Below, in pieces: positions 26,261 through 36,202 of a DNA stretch of 64,000 nt. Numbering within the stretch: position 1 is the first letter of the stretch; the number at the start of each line of letters is the position of its first letter. A program made the translations under genes and the position numbers. The notes below the pieces were generated by a model that did not search any database, had not been told where the DNA came from, and saw nothing but the letters and a program-made list of their open reading frames with translations. The stretch comes from an uncultured Pseudomonadales bacterium (GTDB lineage Bacteria; Pseudomonadota; Gammaproteobacteria; Pseudomonadales; Azotimanducaceae): assembly GCA_943787425.1 (NCBI GenBank), contig CALSMJ010000001.1, positions 1,105,271 through 1,169,270 on the forward strand, read 5' to 3'.

Positions 26261-26716
26261 CTAACCCTGACTTAATTGTGCCTTAACCAGCTGACCCACC
26301 TTCGCCATATCGGCTCGGCCCTGGGCTCGGTCTTTAACCCAACCCATTACCTGACCCATTTTGGACATTTCACGCGCACCGGCGGCATCGATCGCTTCTT
26401 CAATCAGCGCTAAAACCGCTTCATCAGACAAGGGTTCGGGCAAGTACTGTGCAATCAAGTCAAGCTCGAACTGCTCTTGATCCGCCAGATCCTGACGACC
26501 GGCAGCCAAATACTGGCTCAACGAATCTCTTCTTTGCTTTACCATCTTCTCTAGGACGAGCAGCACATCTTGGTCAGACAATTCAATCCGCTCATCGACT
26601 TCTCGTCGCTTCAACTCGGCCATGATAAGCCTGAGGGTACCCAAGGTTTGCTTTGCGCGGGCTCGCATGGCGTCTTTTACATCGTTTTGCAGTCGATCTT
26701 TTAGGGATTCTGACAT
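26261..26716 (-). CDS. yqeY: GatB/YqeY domain protein
   Basis: A 151-residue helical protein, MSESLKDRLQNDVKDAMRA ... LGTLRLIMAELKRREVD, with the MGQVMGWVKDR segment near residue 120 that marks the YqeY family, related to the GatB tail. Its location between rpsU and dnaG is common in gammaproteobacteria outside the enterics. The role is not firmly established; a tRNA-linked one is assumed from the GatB relationship. Confidence 0.9.
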   Translation of the reverse strand: MSESLKDRLQNDVKDAMRARAKQTLGTLRLIMAELKRREVDERIELSDQDVLLVLEKMVKQRRDSLSQYLAAGRQDLADQEQFELDLIAQYLPEPLSDEAVLALIEEAIDAAGAREMSKMGQVMGWVKDRAQGRADMAKVGQLVKAQLSQG

Positions 26717-26846
26717 AACACGCCTCGATGATTTTCGGAGCAGGAGGGTTAAGGGGATATCAAGACGCGCGACGACGTTCGGGGGCTGTGTTGACTACGG
26801 TTTTCTCGGGCCATGATTGCGTCACAACCCGCCCGGAGGGCTCTGC

Positions 26847-27062
26847 TTAGTAGAGCCGCTCCATCTTTCTTGATTCTCTTTGTACTTTCTTCGCGTACCG
26901 CTTTACAGCCGCTGCTGCTTTACGCTTTCGGATTGATGTTGGCTTTTCGTAGAACTCGCGCTTACGAACATCCGCCAAGACACCCGCTTTTTCGCAAGAC
27001 CGTTTAAACCGTCGGAGTGCGATGTCGAACGGTTCATTTTCTTTTACTTTTACGTAGGGCAT
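26847..27062 (-). CDS. rpsU: 30S ribosomal protein S21
   Basis: A 71-residue basic protein ([19 protein letters not shown] ... RKMERLY) that lines up end to end with enteric S21. The start at 27062 is fixed by this match. An in-frame upstream start would add 17 unconserved residues. It is the first gene of the rpsU-yqeY-dnaG-rpoD operon. Confidence 0.96.
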   Translation of the reverse strand: MPYVKVKENEPFDIALRRFKRSCEKAGVLADVRKREFYEKPTSIRKRKAAAAVKRYAKKVQRESRKMERLY

Positions 27063-27094
27063 TGTTTCTTTTACACCAACCATTTGGAGAGCGG

Positions 27095-27123
27095 ATTCTA
27101 AACACAATCCCAAGCAATTGCAA
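27095..27123 (-). promoter_or_regulatory. Sigma-70 promoter of the rpsU operon
   Basis: On the minus strand TTGCAA (27118-27123), a 17-base spacer and TAGAAT (27095-27100) form a near-consensus promoter about 33 bases before the rpsU ATG. This would drive rpsU-yqeY-dnaG-rpoD. Confidence 0.65.
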
Positions 27124-27214
27124 AAGCCCGAGCGAGCCCAGACGTTCTCGCCGAGATGCCCGTTAAGTTAGCTCACACGCGGTAACGGTTGCAGACGTGG
27201 CGCAACCCTAGGTC

Positions 27215-27220
27215 TATAAT
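27215..27220 (+). promoter_or_regulatory. tsaD promoter -10 box
   Basis: A perfect TATAAT lies 33 bases before the chosen tsaD start. TTGCAG (27189-27194) upstream has a 20-base spacing, longer than ideal, so the -35 is uncertain. It is divergent from the rpsU promoter. Confidence 0.45.
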
Positions 27221-27253
27221 TGTCGCTTGAATGAACCCCCTCTGGAGCCAAAC

Positions 27254-28276
27254 GTGCGCGTTTTGGGAATCGAAACATCTTGTGATGAAACCGGAATTGC
27301 CCTGTATGACGATTCGCTCGGATTAATGGCTGATCTTCTGTACAGCCAAATTGATGTCCATAAAGCCTATGGCGGCGTCGTGCCAGAGCTGGCCTCCCGA
27401 GATCATATCCGGAAATGCCTGCCCATGATTGATCAGATCTTGGCGGAAACCAAAACCGAGCCTCATGAGATCGACGCGATTGCATACACCGAAGGTCCCG
27501 GCCTCATTGGCGCCCTACTCGTTGGCGCAAGCATCGCCAAATCGCTTGCGCTGGCTTGGAACATTCCCGCCATTGGCATTCATCACATGGAAGGCCACCT
27601 GCAGGCCACTCAGTTAACCGAAACGCCAACACAATATCCCTTTGTCGCGCTCTTAGTTTCTGGCGGGCATACTCAGCTCATGGCCTGCAGCCAGCCTGGA
27701 GAATATGAAATCCTGGGCGAGTCCATGGACGATGCCGCCGGCGAAGCCTTTGACAAGGTCGCCAAGATGCTGGGATTGGGTTATCCCGGAGGACCACAGG
27801 TCGCGGCATTAGCCACCCAAGGGACCAAAGGCCGATTTCACTTCCCTAGGCCAATGACCCAAAAACCAGGATTGAATTTCAGCTTCAGTGGTCTAAAGAC
27901 GCACACCATGAATACCTTACGAGCCCTAAAAGACCCAAGCGATCAGGATCGAGCTGATATCGCGCGGGCCTTTGAGGACGCCGTTGTTGAGACCATTAAA
28001 ATCAAATGCACCCGCGCGCTTGCGCAAACGGGATATCCGACGCTCGTTTTAGCCGGCGGGGTCAGCGCCAACAGCCAGCTTCGAGCAAGCCTTCAAACCC
28101 TGAGCCAAACCTTACAGGTTGAGGTGAGCTATCCAGACCTTAAATTCTGTACCGATAACGGCGCGATGATCGCGATTGCAGGCCTACTCCGTCAAAGCCA
28201 ATGGCGGCGCGACAATCATGAGATCATTGCACGTCCAAGATGGCCCATGACTGAACTTCAAGGGCTGGTTACATGA
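27254..28276 (+). CDS. tsaD: tRNA N6-adenosine threonylcarbamoyltransferase
   Basis: Catalyses the final step of t6A37 formation in ANN-decoding tRNAs with TsaB and TsaE. The 340-residue ASKHA protein has [10 protein letters not shown] near residue 4, the HMEGH metal site near 111 and [11 protein letters not shown] near 162. GTG at 27254 is preferred as start because TGGAG sits six bases before it and homologues begin MRVLGIETS. An in-frame ATG at 27227 would add nine residues. It overlaps folB by four bases. Confidence 0.95.
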   Translation: MRVLGIETSCDETGIALYDDSLGLMADLLYSQIDVHKAYGGVVPELASRDHIRKCLPMIDQILAETKTEPHEIDAIAYTEGPGLIGALLVGASIAKSLALAWNIPAIGIHHMEGHLQATQLTETPTQYPFVALLVSGGHTQLMACSQPGEYEILGESMDDAAGEAFDKVAKMLGLGYPGGPQVAALATQGTKGRFHFPRPMTQKPGLNFSFSGLKTHTMNTLRALKDPSDQDRADIARAFEDAVVETIKIKCTRALAQTGYPTLVLAGGVSANSQLRASLQTLSQTLQVEVSYPDLKFCTDNGAMIAIAGLLRQSQWRRDNHEIIARPRWPMTELQGLVT

Positions 28277-28638
28277 CCCAGCAAGGACGCATTGACGTCA
28301 CCCAGCTTGAAATAGAGACCATCGTTGGGGCTTACCCACGAGAACGCGAGGTCTTACAAACCATCTATTTAGATCTTGGTTTGGAATATGATTTTGCGTC
28401 GCCTGCCAACTCAGACGAGCTCGCTTTGGCCATCGACTATGATGCCCTCACCCAAGATCTCGCAAAACTCATTCAAGCCAAACGCTTTAAACTGCTGGAA
28501 ACTCTGACGCTGGTTGCGGCTGACCATTTGCTCACCCACTATCCATTGACGCGGGTCGCAGTCACCGTCCACAAACCCTCTGCAATGGCAAGAGCCGAGC
28601 GCGTCTCAGCGACACTCGTCAAAACAGCCTCACCATAA
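28273..28638 (+). CDS. folB: Dihydroneopterin aldolase
   Basis: A 121-residue folate-pathway enzyme that releases glycolaldehyde from dihydroneopterin. It has [14 protein letters not shown] near residue 17, the AIDYDAL segment near 55 and [11 protein letters not shown] near the end (the usual KP...A pattern). The ATG overlaps the tsaD stop (ATGA). Length is standard. Confidence 0.92.
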   Translation: MTQQGRIDVTQLEIETIVGAYPREREVLQTIYLDLGLEYDFASPANSDELALAIDYDALTQDLAKLIQAKRFKLLETLTLVAADHLLTHYPLTRVAVTVHKPSAMARAERVSATLVKTASP

Positions 28639-28762
28639 TCCGCTCGAGTGGATTTCGCACCCCGGACCGAGCCTGATGCAGTGCAAGAGATCGAGTTTGC
28701 GCCTTGATGATCGCGACAGAGCGACTATACTGATTCCCCCCTTTGGTCATGAACAACGCATT

Positions 28763-29782
28763 ATGGACGACAGCCAACTCAGAATCCTGAAGGGATTAAG
28801 CCCTTTTTCCGCGCTTTCAGACACAGACTTTGCCAAGATCGCAGCGCGCGGCGCGATCAAACATCAGCCCGCCGGCGCACTCATTTTTAAGCGCTTCAGC
28901 AATGATGCTGACTCCCACTGGCTGCTCACAGGTCGGCTCAATCTCGTCAACGACGCCTTTGAAAACAGAGCGTTCACAGAGTCTGATAGCCAAACTTATG
29001 GCGCTGTCGACGATTTTCAGCCGCATACGGTGTCCGCTGTTTGCGAAGAACCTTGTGCGATTTTCACTTTACCCAAAGCGGTCCAAAGCGAAATCGAAGC
29101 GCTACTTGAGGCCGCTGCAAGCACGGCAGAGGATTCACTTTTTACCGGCAACTGGATGGAGCGATTGCTGTCAACACCCCTTTTCGAATTTATCCCACCA
29201 ACCAACATTCAGGCGCTATTCAAGCGATTTAAAACGCGCCAAGTCGCCAGCGGTGAGATCATTATCAAGCAAGGCGAACCCGGCGACTATTTCTATATGA
29301 TCAAATCGGGCTCGGTTTCCGTCCACGTTGAAATTAACGGCAAGGTTAATCAAGTCGCAAAACTCTCCGCCGGTCAAAGTTTTGGCCAAGATGCCTTGGT
29401 CAGTGACCTGCCAAGAAATGCAACTGTCATGGCAACGGCGCCCTGCGAGCTGGCAATGCTCACCGAACCCGACTTCGAGGACCTGCTATTAAGCCCCGTG
29501 ATTGAAGTCATCACCCCAGCAGAAATCGAAGAATCTGTCCGCGTTCATGGCACGCCAATCCAAATTCTCAACCTCTATCAGCCGGATGAGGTGCAGCCGG
29601 AGACGGCTGACGATGAGCTTGCGATCCCTTTTATGGCGTTGCGGAATCACCTCCATGAACTCTCAAAGGACACCATCTACGCCGTGCGAGGTCCAGGGTC
29701 GCCAAAGATCAACCACCTGGGCGCTTATCTCCTTAATGAAGCCGGGCATACGGCTTACATTTTAGCAGCCGACCCGACATGA
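28763..29782 (+). CDS. Double cyclic-nucleotide-binding protein with degenerate rhodanese-like C-terminus
   Basis: A 339-residue protein. The first cupin-like CNB domain (about 8-125) is degenerate. The second (about 140-260) has SGEIIIKQGEPGDYFYMIKSGSV and GQSFGQDALVSDLPRNATV, the phosphate-binding cassette. The C-terminal 60 residues follow the rhodanese pattern (IPFMALRNHLHELS ... GAYLLNEAGHTAYIL), but the active-site Cys loop reads AVRGPGSPK without Cys. The start at 28763 is chosen over 28676 on conservation. It overlaps coq7 by four bases. A sensory or regulatory role is likely. Nothing shows DNA binding. Confidence 0.8.
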   Translation: MDDSQLRILKGLSPFSALSDTDFAKIAARGAIKHQPAGALIFKRFSNDADSHWLLTGRLNLVNDAFENRAFTESDSQTYGAVDDFQPHTVSAVCEEPCAIFTLPKAVQSEIEALLEAAASTAEDSLFTGNWMERLLSTPLFEFIPPTNIQALFKRFKTRQVASGEIIIKQGEPGDYFYMIKSGSVSVHVEINGKVNQVAKLSAGQSFGQDALVSDLPRNATVMATAPCELAMLTEPDFEDLLLSPVIEVITPAEIEESVRVHGTPIQILNLYQPDEVQPETADDELAIPFMALRNHLHELSKDTIYAVRGPGSPKINHLGAYLLNEAGHTAYILAADPT

Positions 29783-30411
29783 GAACTTTGCATTGGACGG
29801 ATCGGCTCCTAGCCCACGTCGATCGCAGCCTCAAAACCATGACCGGCACCTTACCGGCCAACAACGATTTTGATTATGAGAGTCGTGCCGATGAATTAAC
29901 GCCAGAGGAACAAGCGAAATCTCGACAACTCATGCGCGTCAATCACTGTGGTGAAGTCTGCGCTCAAGGCCTATATCACGGACAAATGCTAAGTGCCCGT
30001 CGTGCTGCGACCAAGGCTCATTTAGCGCACGCCGCAGAGGAGGAACAACAGCATCTCGTTTGGTGCCAACAGCGCTTGCGAGAACTCAGCGGACAAACCA
30101 GTTACTTAAATCCCCTTTGGTATGGCGCTTCATTCCTCATGGGCGCCGCAACCGGCTTAATGGGAGACAAGGTGAGCCTTGGTTTTATTGCCGCAACCGA
30201 AGAGGAGGTATGCAAGCATCTCGATCGACACTTGGCGGAACTGCCAGAGCGCGACCATCGGACGCGTGAAATCATCGCTCAAATGCAAGCCGACGAGGCT
30301 GGCCATGAACAGGCCGCGCTTGATGAAGGTGGCGCCTCATACCCAGCTGCCGTTAAGCAACTCATGGCCTTTCAGTCCAAGCTCATGACAAGCTCGACCC
30401 GTTGGATCTAA
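29779..30411 (+). CDS. coq7: 2-polyprenyl-3-methyl-6-methoxy-1,4-benzoquinone hydroxylase
   Basis: A di-iron monooxygenase of ubiquinone synthesis (CoqF/Coq7). The 210 residues contain the ferritin-like ligands: NHCGEVCAQGLYHGQ near 54, AEEEQQHL near 88, TEEEVCKHL near 137 and DEAGHEQAAL near 173. This is an aerobic enzyme, consistent with an oxygen-respiring host that also has ctaA. Translationally coupled to the upstream CNB gene (ATGA). Confidence 0.94.
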   Translation: MRTLHWTDRLLAHVDRSLKTMTGTLPANNDFDYESRADELTPEEQAKSRQLMRVNHCGEVCAQGLYHGQMLSARRAATKAHLAHAAEEEQQHLVWCQQRLRELSGQTSYLNPLWYGASFLMGAATGLMGDKVSLGFIAATEEEVCKHLDRHLAELPERDHRTREIIAQMQADEAGHEQAALDEGGASYPAAVKQLMAFQSKLMTSSTRWI

Positions 30412-30427
30412 CCGTTACAGGACCGCT

Positions 30428-30835
30428 TCAATGGCTGCCAAGACCTTCTTTGCCGGCAATGGGCGGGTGATAGATCACTTGCACCCGGATATCAGCCGGT
30501 CCCACACAATAAAAACTAATTGCCCCATCTCGATGTGTTCTGGGTTCGGTTAGCATCTCCACGCCGCAGGCTTGTAAGAATTCAAACCAAGTCTGGACCG
30601 CATTCGGGTCATTAATAAAGAACCCAATGTGATCCAATGAACCTTGCCCGTCCAATGTCTCAACCTGGTGGAGCGCTAAATTATCATTACCCGAAGTCAA
30701 ATAGACGTTGTCCGCATCGGGCCGCCATTCAACCATCATGCCCATCAGTTCCACGAAAAAATGTTCCGCCGCAACAAGGTCCGGTACAAACAACGCCACA
30801 TGTCGAAGGCCTTGGGTTTTGCCTGGTCGCTTCAT
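30428..30835 (-). CDS. VOC (glyoxalase/bleomycin resistance) family protein
   Basis: A 135-residue vicinal-oxygen-chelate protein: HVALFVPDLVAAEHFFVELMG at the start and LDHIGFFINDP near residue 67 give the two paired beta-alpha-beta repeats with a His in each. The C-terminus VIYHPP is short. Substrate not inferable. It overlaps the osmC-like gene by four bases. Confidence 0.82.
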   Translation of the reverse strand: MKRPGKTQGLRHVALFVPDLVAAEHFFVELMGMMVEWRPDADNVYLTSGNDNLALHQVETLDGQGSLDHIGFFINDPNAVQTWFEFLQACGVEMLTEPRTHRDGAISFYCVGPADIRVQVIYHPPIAGKEGLGSH

Positions 30836-31257
30836 ATCAACGCCGCCTCAATCTCAAAGCTGTGTGTAATTTCAACGCCCCCTGCCTCGAGCATTTTCGA
30901 CGCAGAGCAATACTTTTCCGCCGAAAGCTGAACCGCCCGCGCAACATGCTGCTCGCTGAGACCCTCGCCTTGAACGACAAAATGAAGCTGGATTTTAGTA
31001 AAAACAGCAGGTGTTGCCTCCGCGCGTTCGGCAGACAACTGCAGCTTGCAGTCCGATACCTTTTGCCGAGACTTCTTGAGAATTGTGACAACATCATAGC
31101 TCGCGCAACCACCCAAACCGATGAGGACAAGCTCCATAGGACGCGGCCCTTTATTTTGGCCGCCCGCTTCTTCGGGGCCATCCAGCAGAACCTGATGACC
31201 CGTCTCAGACGTCGCAAGAAAACACACGTCTGCCTGCCACTGCACCATCGCTTTCAT
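30832..31257 (-). CDS. OsmC family protein, YhfA-like
   Basis: A 141-residue protein. MKAMVQWQADVCFL, SGP-like GPRPMELVLIGLGGC and AEKYCSASKMLE match the YhfA branch of OsmC, with both reactive Cys positions (GGC and YCS). The family includes thiol peroxidases for organic hydroperoxides, though YhfA itself is not well characterised. The start at 31257 has AGAAGG upstream. An in-frame ATG at 31311 would add 18 unconserved residues. Confidence 0.85.
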   Translation of the reverse strand: MKAMVQWQADVCFLATSETGHQVLLDGPEEAGGQNKGPRPMELVLIGLGGCASYDVVTILKKSRQKVSDCKLQLSAERAEATPAVFTKIQLHFVVQGEGLSEQHVARAVQLSAEKYCSASKMLEAGGVEITHSFEIEAALI

Positions 31258-31400
31258 TTTGCCTTCTGCCTTCTTCTCATCCCAAGGTTTTAACACCCAG
31301 GCCTTATTCAATAAACAAACCAGGCGGCCCTAACTCGAAACACAAGCCGCGCGACCTGCCGGTTGCACCAAACCCATCAGCGCCGGTGGGCGTTAGGTTC

Positions 31401-32222
31401 TTAATCGCTTTGATGGGTTTTCCTATTCTGGATCGACCCAAATAACGCGTTCAGCCTTTCCCCGGGGTCGGAGTGCCGCATAAAAGCCTCACCCACCAAG
31501 AAGGCGCCCACACCGGACGCCCACATTGACTGTACGTCTGACTCAGTATGAATACCACTTTCAGTAATGATCAACGTCTCGGACGGAATCTGCGCCAGCA
31601 GACCCAGGGTGGTATCAAGGCTGACGGAAAAGTCATGCAAATTCCGGTTGTTAATGCCCAGCAATTTTGGCGCCAAGCGAAGCGCCCGCTGACACTCTGC
31701 CGCATCATGTACTTCAACCAGCACATCCAGACCGAGTCCGGTCGCCAAGGCGTAAAACGCCTCCAGCGCCGCATCCGACAAGGCCGAAACGATCAGCAAA
31801 ATACAATCTGCACCCAATTCAAACGATTCATAAATTTGAAACGCATCAACAATGAAATCTTTTCGCAATACCGGCAGGCTCGCACTCGAGCGCGCCGACA
31901 CCAGATCCGCATCACATCCAAAAAAGAACGGCGCGTCCGTTAGGCAGGACAAGCAAGCAGCGCCGTGACGCTCATAAGATTCGGCGATTGCGGCGACGTC
32001 GAAATCAGGGCGGATAATGCCCTTAGACGGCGAGCCCTTTTTGATTTCAGCTATGACCGCAGGCAAGCCGAGGGCCCGCTTGGCTTTCAAGGCATCCGAA
32101 AAGCCTCTGACGCTGGATGTCCGTTGCAATGCCTTCGGGTCTATCTGACGGTGGACTTGCTGGGTGGCGATGTGGCGTTGTTTCTCTGCAATAATTTTCT
32201 CAAGGACTGTGGGCGTTGTCAT
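31401..32222 (-). CDS. trpC: Indole-3-glycerol phosphate synthase
   Basis: Ring closure step of tryptophan synthesis. The 273-residue TIM barrel has AEIKKGSPSKG near 57 (catalytic Lys), LRKDFIVDAFQIYE near 118, GINNRNLHDF near 188 and ITESGIHTESDV near 218. It is not fused to TrpF. It overlaps trpD by four bases and ends the trpE-trpG-trpD-trpC series. Confidence 0.95.
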   Translation of the reverse strand: MTTPTVLEKIIAEKQRHIATQQVHRQIDPKALQRTSSVRGFSDALKAKRALGLPAVIAEIKKGSPSKGIIRPDFDVAAIAESYERHGAACLSCLTDAPFFFGCDADLVSARSSASLPVLRKDFIVDAFQIYESFELGADCILLIVSALSDAALEAFYALATGLGLDVLVEVHDAAECQRALRLAPKLLGINNRNLHDFSVSLDTTLGLLAQIPSETLIITESGIHTESDVQSMWASGVGAFLVGEAFMRHSDPGERLNALFGSIQNRKTHQSD

Positions 32223-33250
32223 GACGAAAGCGCTCCAAGTTGCTGACTGAACTCGACCAAAAACCGGAGCTTTTCGGTCGCTGCACCGCTGGCGATGACA
32301 TCTTCGGCCAAGGCAACGCCGCCCTTCAAAGTTTGACTTCCACCCCCGACATAAATTGCGGCGCCAGCATTCAGAGTAACAAACTGACTGGCAAGGTCAT
32401 GCTCGCCAGACAAAGCCCCTTTCACCAAAGCAAGGCTTTCGTTGCTATCCTGAACCGTGAGCCCAGCCCAGCTTTGTGTCTTGACGCCAAAATCTTCTGG
32501 GCAAATGTCATATTCCGAAATTTCGCCCTCAATCAACTCGGCAACCCGTGTTGGCGCAGCAATACTAATTTCATCGAGCCCATCCTCAGAATGCACAACC
32601 AGCACGCGTTGGCTGCCCAATTTTTTTAAAACCTCAGCCATCGGCCGCACCCAGGCACGATCAAACACGCCCAACACCTGATTTTCAGCCCCCGCCGGAT
32701 TGGTGAGCGGACCCAACAAATTGAACATGGTCCGGAACTGCAATTCTTTTCTTGGACCGATTGCATGCCGCATCGCGCCGTGATGATTCAGTGCAAACAA
32801 AAACCCCAGCCCCACCACATCAATACACTGCGCGACTTGAGCGGGCGTTAAATTCAGGTAAACGCCGGCGCTTTCCAAAACATCTGCACTACCGCTCTTG
32901 CCAGATGCCGCTCGGTTGCCGTGTTTCGCGACTTTTATACCCGCGCCCGCTGCAACGAAAGCGCTCGCAGTTGAGACATTAAACTTGTTTGAGCCGCTGC
33001 CGCCGGTACCACAGGTGTCAACAAGACCCCGGGCCGCCACCGTGACGCGCGCCGAGAGCGCTCTCATCACGCCCGCTGCCGCTGCAATCTCGGTCACGGT
33101 TTCTCCCTTAATCCGCAGCGCCGTGAGGGCCGCGCCGATTTGAGCGGGCGTTGCCTCGCCCGTCATAATGGCTTGCATCAAGACTGTCATCTGCTCGTCA
33201 GAAAGGTCCTCTTGCGCCACTAAATTTGCTAACAGCGTCGGTACACTCAT
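32219..33250 (-). CDS. trpD: Anthranilate phosphoribosyltransferase
   Basis: Transfers phosphoribose from PRPP to anthranilate. The 343-residue protein has [17 protein letters not shown] near residue 78, [18 protein letters not shown] near 106 and the LGPLTNPAG block near 178. A free-standing TrpD, separate from TrpG. Overlaps trpG and trpC by four bases each. Confidence 0.95.
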   Translation of the reverse strand: MSVPTLLANLVAQEDLSDEQMTVLMQAIMTGEATPAQIGAALTALRIKGETVTEIAAAAGVMRALSARVTVAARGLVDTCGTGGSGSNKFNVSTASAFVAAGAGIKVAKHGNRAASGKSGSADVLESAGVYLNLTPAQVAQCIDVVGLGFLFALNHHGAMRHAIGPRKELQFRTMFNLLGPLTNPAGAENQVLGVFDRAWVRPMAEVLKKLGSQRVLVVHSEDGLDEISIAAPTRVAELIEGEISEYDICPEDFGVKTQSWAGLTVQDSNESLALVKGALSGEHDLASQFVTLNAGAAIYVGGGSQTLKGGVALAEDVIASGAATEKLRFLVEFSQQLGALSS

Positions 33251-33837
33251 ATGCCAAGGCCTTGGTTTAAAAAGTTATTCAGCAAGGCGTGGCCGTGCTC
33301 GGTCAAAATCGACTCGGGATGAAATTGCACCCCTTCGACCCCGTCAGCAATTTGTCGCACGCCCATAATGGCCTCCATCGAGCCATCTTCAAACGCAGTC
33401 CAAGCGGTGACCTCCAGCGCATCCGGTAGCGACTCAGGCGCCAGCACCAAAGAGTGATAGCGCGTTGCAACGAACGGACTGGGCAACCCGCTAAAAACGC
33501 CAACCCCTGTATGAAAAATCTGGGAGGTTTTACCATGCATCACCCGGGGGGCGCGCACGACCGCGCCGCCATACACCTGACCGATACTTTGATGCCCTAA
33601 ACAAACGCCTAATATCGGCATCACGCCACGAAACCGATCGATCACAGCCATCGAAATACCAGCCTCATTCGGCGTGCACGGTCCAGGGGAGATGACAATA
33701 TGCGTCGGGTTTAGCGCCTCAACATCCGCTACCGAAATCTCATCATTGCGCACCACCACGACCTCGGCACCCAACTCCGCGAGATATTGCACCACGTTGT
33801 AGGTGAAGGAGTCATAGTTATCGATCATCAATAACAT
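33247..33837 (-). CDS. trpG: Anthranilate synthase component II (glutamine amidotransferase)
   Basis: A 196-residue class I amidotransferase with [16 protein letters not shown] at the N-terminus, the catalytic Cys in [11 protein letters not shown] near 79 and the His/Glu pair in [11 protein letters not shown] near 173. It supplies ammonia to TrpE and may also serve PabB. Starts 58 bases after trpE. Confidence 0.95.
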   Translation of the reverse strand: MLLMIDNYDSFTYNVVQYLAELGAEVVVVRNDEISVADVEALNPTHIVISPGPCTPNEAGISMAVIDRFRGVMPILGVCLGHQSIGQVYGGAVVRAPRVMHGKTSQIFHTGVGVFSGLPSPFVATRYHSLVLAPESLPDALEVTAWTAFEDGSMEAIMGVRQIADGVEGVQFHPESILTEHGHALLNNFLNQGLGI

Positions 33838-33895
33838 CTGAAACCTCGCGGCGCACGACCTGTAACCCTGCTTGTCTTAAGGCAGCCAATGGCTT

Positions 33896-35422
33896 TCATC
33901 GATTGTCCTCACTCGAATCGCGAAACCTCAGGCCATCTTCAGCAATCATTGCGGCCTGCATCACCGAGCGCGCTTTGTTGAGGGTCTCCATCCATTCAAG
34001 GTGGGGCTCAGAATCTGCCACGATGCCAGCACCCGCCTGAACAAACAACCGGCCGTTCTGAATGACCGCGGTTCTAATTGCAATGGCGGTATCCATTTGA
34101 CCTTGCCAGGACAGATACCCTACCGCACCCCCAAAGATGCCTCGTTTCACAGGCTCGAAGGCGTCAATTAATTCCATAGCGCGGACCTTTGGCGCACCGC
34201 TCAAAGTGCCCACCGGCAAGGTCGCTTTCAGCACATCGATGGCCGTGAGGTTCGGTTTCAAACGACCGCAGACATTTGACGCTAAGTGCATGACATGCGC
34301 ATATCGCTCAATAGTCATCATCTCTGATACCTCAACCGTTCCCGTTTCGCAGACACGGCCAATATCATTACGACCGAGATCGATGAGCATCAGGTGCTCG
34401 GCTTGCTCTTTAGGATCCGCCCGGAGCTCAGCCTCCATCTCAAGATCCTCCTCCGGCGATCTGCCCCGCCGCCGGGTACCCGCCAGCGGACGAACGGTCA
34501 CCTCACCATCCTCCAACCGCGCTAAAATTTCAGGCGATGACGACACAATCTGTACGGTTTCTAAGTCCATAAAATACATGTAAGGAGACGGATTCAAGGC
34601 GCGAAGCGCCCGATACAGATTCAGAGGCTCGGCTTCAAAACTGCACGACAAGCGCTGGGACAAAATCACCTGCATCACGTCGCCGGCCACAATGTATTGT
34701 TTCAGGTGGGCGACATCGGTCTTAAACTGATCCTCGCCATAGCTGGATACAAAGTCTGGCTCTTCCAGCCTCGGCGAGACCTTTGGCGTCACGAACTCAT
34801 CCGGAAGTGCCCCTTTTAAGCAACCTTGCATCGCATCCAACCGCAGCGCGGCTTGATTCATCTGATCCGGGCCCAGATCGCTTACGTGGGTTACAAGGTG
34901 CATTCGACCCTTAACATTGTCGAACACGATCACATCGTCGGACACCATTAAAACAATATCAGCCGAACCCAGCTCATCCTTTGGTGCTGAATCTTTAATT
35001 TTAGGCTCGACATAGCGAACCGTGTCATAACCAAAATAGCCGACGAGCCCGCCGGTATAGTTCGGCATCCCCGGGCTGCTCGGATAACTATAAGCTTGCT
35101 GAAGCTGGGCAATCTCGGCGAGCGGGTCTTGAATCACTTCATCTCTGATGAGCGCCCCATTGTCCGTTAGCGTCAATCGATCCCCACACATTCTTACGAT
35201 ACGTCTCGCCGGCAGGCCAATAATCGAAAACCGAGACCATTTCTCACCGCCTTGGTTCGCCGACTCTAGCAAGTAGCTGTAGGGTCCTCGCGCCACTTTG
35301 GCATAGCACGACAGAGGCGTTTCAAAATCCGCAACCAGTTCCCGACAAATCGGTAAGTGGCGATACCCCTTGGCTGAGAGGGTAGCAAGGTATGCGGGCG
35401 TGTTGTGGGCCAGGTCCGTCAT
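33896..35422 (-). CDS. trpE: Anthranilate synthase component I
   Basis: Converts chorismate to anthranilate with TrpG. The 508-residue protein has YSYLLESANQG near residue 48 (the LLES tryptophan feedback site) and a chorismate-binding C-terminal half with SPEILARLEDGEVTVRPLAGTRRRG summarised at about 310-335, then LIDLGRNDIGRV and GTLSGAPKVRAM. The presence of LLES implies allosteric inhibition by tryptophan. It starts six bases after rpe. No leader peptide or attenuator can be placed in that gap. Confidence 0.95.
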   Translation of the reverse strand: MTDLAHNTPAYLATLSAKGYRHLPICRELVADFETPLSCYAKVARGPYSYLLESANQGGEKWSRFSIIGLPARRIVRMCGDRLTLTDNGALIRDEVIQDPLAEIAQLQQAYSYPSSPGMPNYTGGLVGYFGYDTVRYVEPKIKDSAPKDELGSADIVLMVSDDVIVFDNVKGRMHLVTHVSDLGPDQMNQAALRLDAMQGCLKGALPDEFVTPKVSPRLEEPDFVSSYGEDQFKTDVAHLKQYIVAGDVMQVILSQRLSCSFEAEPLNLYRALRALNPSPYMYFMDLETVQIVSSSPEILARLEDGEVTVRPLAGTRRRGRSPEEDLEMEAELRADPKEQAEHLMLIDLGRNDIGRVCETGTVEVSEMMTIERYAHVMHLASNVCGRLKPNLTAIDVLKATLPVGTLSGAPKVRAMELIDAFEPVKRGIFGGAVGYLSWQGQMDTAIAIRTAVIQNGRLFVQAGAGIVADSEPHLEWMETLNKARSVMQAAMIAEDGLRFRDSSEDNR

Positions 35423-35428
35423 CTCAAT

Positions 35429-36100
35429 CTAAACAGCCGCAAGCGCCGCACGCATCGCTTGAATCGTTGCCGCATAATCTGGACGTCCAAAAATAGCCGA
35501 ACCTGCAACGAATGTGTCGGCCCCGGACGCATGAATTTCGGCAATGTTATCCACTTTAACGCCGCCATCGACCTCAAGCCGGATGTCTCGACCACTGGTA
35601 TCGATCAACGCGCGAATTGCTTGGATTTTACGGTGGGTTGTCTCAATGAAGGTCTGACCGCCAAATCCTGGGTTAATCGACATCACCAAGATCATGTCAA
35701 CTTTATCCAGCACGAAATCAAGGCACGAGATTGGTGTGGCAGGATTTAGAACCAACCCAGCTTTGACGTTGGCCGATTTGATCAATTCAAGTGAGCGGTC
35801 AACATGTCGCGACGCTTCCGGATGGAAGGTAATATAGCTGGCGCCGGCTTCAATAAAATCGCCAATCATCCGGTCAACCGGCTCAACCATCAAATGCACA
35901 TCAATGGGTGCGGCAACACCATACTGCCTCAGGGCCTGACAGACCATTGGGCCAATGGTTAAGTTCGGGACGTAATGGTTATCCATAACATCAAAATGGA
36001 TGATGTCGGCCCCGGCTTCGAGTACCGCATCGACTTCGGCACCTAGCCGGGCAAAATCGGCCGCTAAAATAGACGGCGCGATCCAGTTATCCTTTTTCAT
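35429..36100 (-). CDS. rpe: Ribulose-phosphate 3-epimerase
   Basis: Pentose phosphate pathway enzyme. The 223-residue TIM barrel has [14 protein letters not shown] near residue 7, [12 protein letters not shown] near 35, VDVHLMVEP near 67, NPGFGGQ near 141 and LEVDGGVK near 172. The gene leads directly into trpE. The gph gene often found between them is absent. Confidence 0.95.
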   Translation of the reverse strand: MKKDNWIAPSILAADFARLGAEVDAVLEAGADIIHFDVMDNHYVPNLTIGPMVCQALRQYGVAAPIDVHLMVEPVDRMIGDFIEAGASYITFHPEASRHVDRSLELIKSANVKAGLVLNPATPISCLDFVLDKVDMILVMSINPGFGGQTFIETTHRKIQAIRALIDTSGRDIRLEVDGGVKVDNIAEIHASGADTFVAGSAIFGRPDYAATIQAMRAALAAV

Positions 36101-36202
36101 AGACCCCTCTTGCTCGGTGTGAGCGTCGATTCAACAAGCCATCACGGCACAACGGTTGCACTGCATCCGTCCTAGGGCACGCAGTTTACAGGATCCCACT
36201 GG

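Noticed and set aside
35423..35428. trp leader/attenuator before trpE
   Set aside because: Only six bases separate rpe and trpE, leaving no room for a leader peptide. Control is more likely at the enzyme (LLES motif) or upstream of rpe.
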